Shown: positions 62,074-64,000 of the stretch, piece after piece
Layout of the letters: each line of letters starts with the position of its first letter
How positions within the stretch are numbered: position 1 is the stretch's first letter
Source: Andrena cerasifolii
Lineage: Eukaryota; Arthropoda; Insecta; Hymenoptera; Andrenidae
Length of the DNA: 64,000 nucleotides
Reading direction: 5' to 3'
NCBI RefSeq assembly: GCF_050908995.1
Contig: NC_135122.1
Coordinates: forward strand, 14,362,501-14,426,500
The notes under the pieces: generated by a model
Seen by the model: only the letters and a program-made list of their open reading frames with translations
Told to the model about the DNA's origin: nothing
The model's database searches: none
Position numbers and translations under genes: made by a program

Positions 62074-64000
62074 AGCTTTTATTTAATCCGTTATTTAAAT
62101 AATTTTCTATTTAGTTAATGCACAACTCTGGTACAGGAATATGAAGGTGAGTGCAGGAGGATTTTCAAGATTTAATTAGATTCTTTGATTTGTCACGTTT
62201 CTTAATTCAATGATGCAATTAGAAATTTAATGAATGCGAAAGGAGAGGCACTTTTATTTCCTAATAGTTTTATTCTTATAGATTTGTTATATTAGTGAGT
62301 AAATACAGTGCTAGTACCGCGAGTAATTATTCCGTTGATATTTTGACAATGACGGCGACGAAATTACACTCACGCACAAAGTCAATGTTTCGGGTATCAC
62401 CTAATCACACGCAATGCGCGCGCGCTGGCTGACTTCTGAGTATTAAACACAGAACAATATTACCATCTCGCTACAGAAACTTTGGCATCAACCGAGACCT
62501 GCTACAGACTACTTCGAGGGGAAGGAAGTTCGGCGAGGTTATTAACGCTTGACACAGTTTTGAAAGTTTCTGTTGCTGCGTAACCATGAGCAGGGCCAAA
62601 CTGCCGGAAAGTAGCGAGGAAGCAATTTCGGAACTGGACACTGACAATCGATCCGGCAGAATATTGGTATTGGAGCCTTACACGTGGACAACCATACCTA
62701 TTACTAGAAATTATCATTAGAATTCGATATCCCCGCCTTCGCAGTGTAGGCAACCAAATGAGTTCATAACGAAAGATAATAAAAACGCGATCTTTTGCAA
62801 AATGTATGATTTGTAGAATGCTGGATACGAATAGTTGTACCAAGAAGCCTTTATTATCTTTATCCTCCATTTCTGTCGATTAAAATGTTTATTGAAAGTG
62901 TTAAGAAATACGCGAAGTATTCTTTAAGTATATTAAAATTTCCTTCACCTTCTAATGGTTACATTTCATTTCCCAATGAATCTGTAAAATTCTGCTTACA
63001 GACTGACGCAGATATAAATGAATATGTTAACTGAACCGGTGGTCCGTGTTACTACATTAAACAGTAAATAAGAGAAGAGGTAATCCTGTTCGTTCGATTG
63101 CTAATTACATTAAGCGGTAACAAGATTACATCTCGGAGGGTAAGGAATTCAGCTCGTAATTCCTGGCTTTACTCCCCCATCCTGAATCTTTAAGGAAATC
63201 TAATTCTATGGAGGGAACCGTAAAAGAAATCATTTCCAACTTGTACCACCAGTATTATCTTGCTCTGTTTTCACCGTAACAATATTGTCGAACTTTGAAA
63301 CTGTGCGGTGCCAGAAGTTGATAGTGCTGAACTTTTGTCTCCAACTATCCTCGAATTGGCGTTAAAATCTCTCTACTTCTAACAGAAAACTACGATTCCG
63401 CTACTATCTGTAACGCAGGCGTCACAAATTCTCAATTGTTACACAGCGCTACGTTCGTTCGCCACGTTTCTCCAAATTCCAAGCTATCAGATAAAAAGAG
63501 CAATTACGAGCTAACTCTTATTTCGTATTAAATAATAGACTTACAATTATAATATTCAGAATTATACTAGTTTTACCAAAGAGCAATAGCTAACAATGAT
63601 CTCATGCCATTGGGAAAGAAACGACGATATCAGCTTCCCCTGGACTTTAATTCCCTTCGAATTAACCCAGACCTATCGGTTTCTCGCCGTCGTGAAAGTT
63701 CTGATACCCGGACAAACCGTGGCATTTATAATTTCTTGATGTCTTCCTCGCTGGTATCCGTGCTGCCCGAAGATCCAAATGGCCTCCACTTCTCGATCCA
63801 CGTCGGCCAAGAGCACAAAGGAAACAAGACGAGCTGGCGGGAATCAAATGAACGCCGGGTAATTAAGCGGATTTAGGCACACTCAGGAACGAGCACCTCT
63901 CACCTCTGCCACCTTTCCCTTTTACTCTCCAGTTAAACCGCCGCTCGTCGATTAATTACGGAAGATTACGCCTGGCGCTGAGGCCGTTCCATTGCCCATT
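62074..64000. other. Non-coding stretch, no gene recognised
   Basis: Short frames only. A minus frame of 122 codons at 62502-62870 and a roughly 55-codon minus frame near 63.69-63.86 kb have no recognised domain. A strong lone donor-like GAAG|GTGAGT occurs on the plus strand near 62144 with no exon evidence. Confidence 0.5.

Noticed and set aside
62140..62155. Plus-strand strong donor GAAG|GTGAGT
   Set aside because: No open exon with an acceptor upstream; isolated donor-like words are common.
63690..63858. Minus frame reading LLADVDREVEAIWIFGQ with coding-like codons
   Set aside because: About 55 codons between stops, no family recognised, no good acceptor; a second frame on the same strand looks equally protein-like.
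1..64000. CRISPR arrays, prophage, bacterial operons or telomeric TTAGG arrays
   Set aside because: No spaced direct-repeat arrays, no compact gene runs and no TTAGG tandem runs were seen.

Overview
The window looks like a piece of an insect nuclear genome, most likely hymenopteran (bee, wasp or ant). That is an inference. It rests on long non-coding DNA with alternating AT-rich and CpG-tolerant GC-rich stretches, many short non-autonomous DNA transposons, a solitary exon with canonical splice sites, and no bacterial-style gene packing, operons or CRISPR. No complete gene can be read here. Nearly all open frames are short, overlap on both strands and start at non-ATG codons, and I treat them as chance.

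The one well-supported coding element is a single minus-strand exon at 12376-12581. It encodes the first half of a SUEL/galactose-binding (rhamnose-binding, latrophilin/EVA-1 type) lectin domain, with an AG acceptor, phase 1 entry and a CAG|GTATGT donor. No neighbouring exon was identified with confidence, so at least the 12 kb below it and probably most of the 51 kb above it are intron of this gene. Two weaker minus-strand coding candidates lie upstream: a membrane-anchor-like frame at 60135-60432, whose phase 1 donor would fit the lectin exon, and a signal-peptide-like ATG frame at 54493-54687.

The most interesting observation is a pair of minus-strand sites at about 38.81 kb and 57.88 kb. 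At each, a complete 3' splice site (branch-like CTAAC/CTAAT, pyrimidine tract, TTTCAG) is joined directly to a complete 5' splice site (GTGAGT). This is the signature of zero-nucleotide recursive splice sites (ratchet points), known from very long insect introns. They share 10 further bases beyond the splice consensus, and each has a second possible donor 77 or 76 nt downstream, matching the short cryptic exon that helps define such sites. They lie on the same strand as the lectin exon and would cut its upstream intron into steps of about 19 and 26 kb.

The rest is mobile-element and repeat debris. There is a piggyBac-type MITE with TTAA duplications (1061-1351), a hAT-type MITE with a perfect 8-bp duplication (31685-31907), two TA-flanked elements sharing GGGAGACCGGGG ends (7197-7697 and 28028-28250), and a possibly related inverted-repeat element (33513-33867). 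Two large fold-back elements lie at 16101-16585 and 61821-62073, and a decayed non-LTR reverse-transcriptase fragment at 44074-44203. Tandem repeats, microsatellites, hairpins and a purine-rich tract are also present. Remaining stretches are listed as blocks without recognisable genes.
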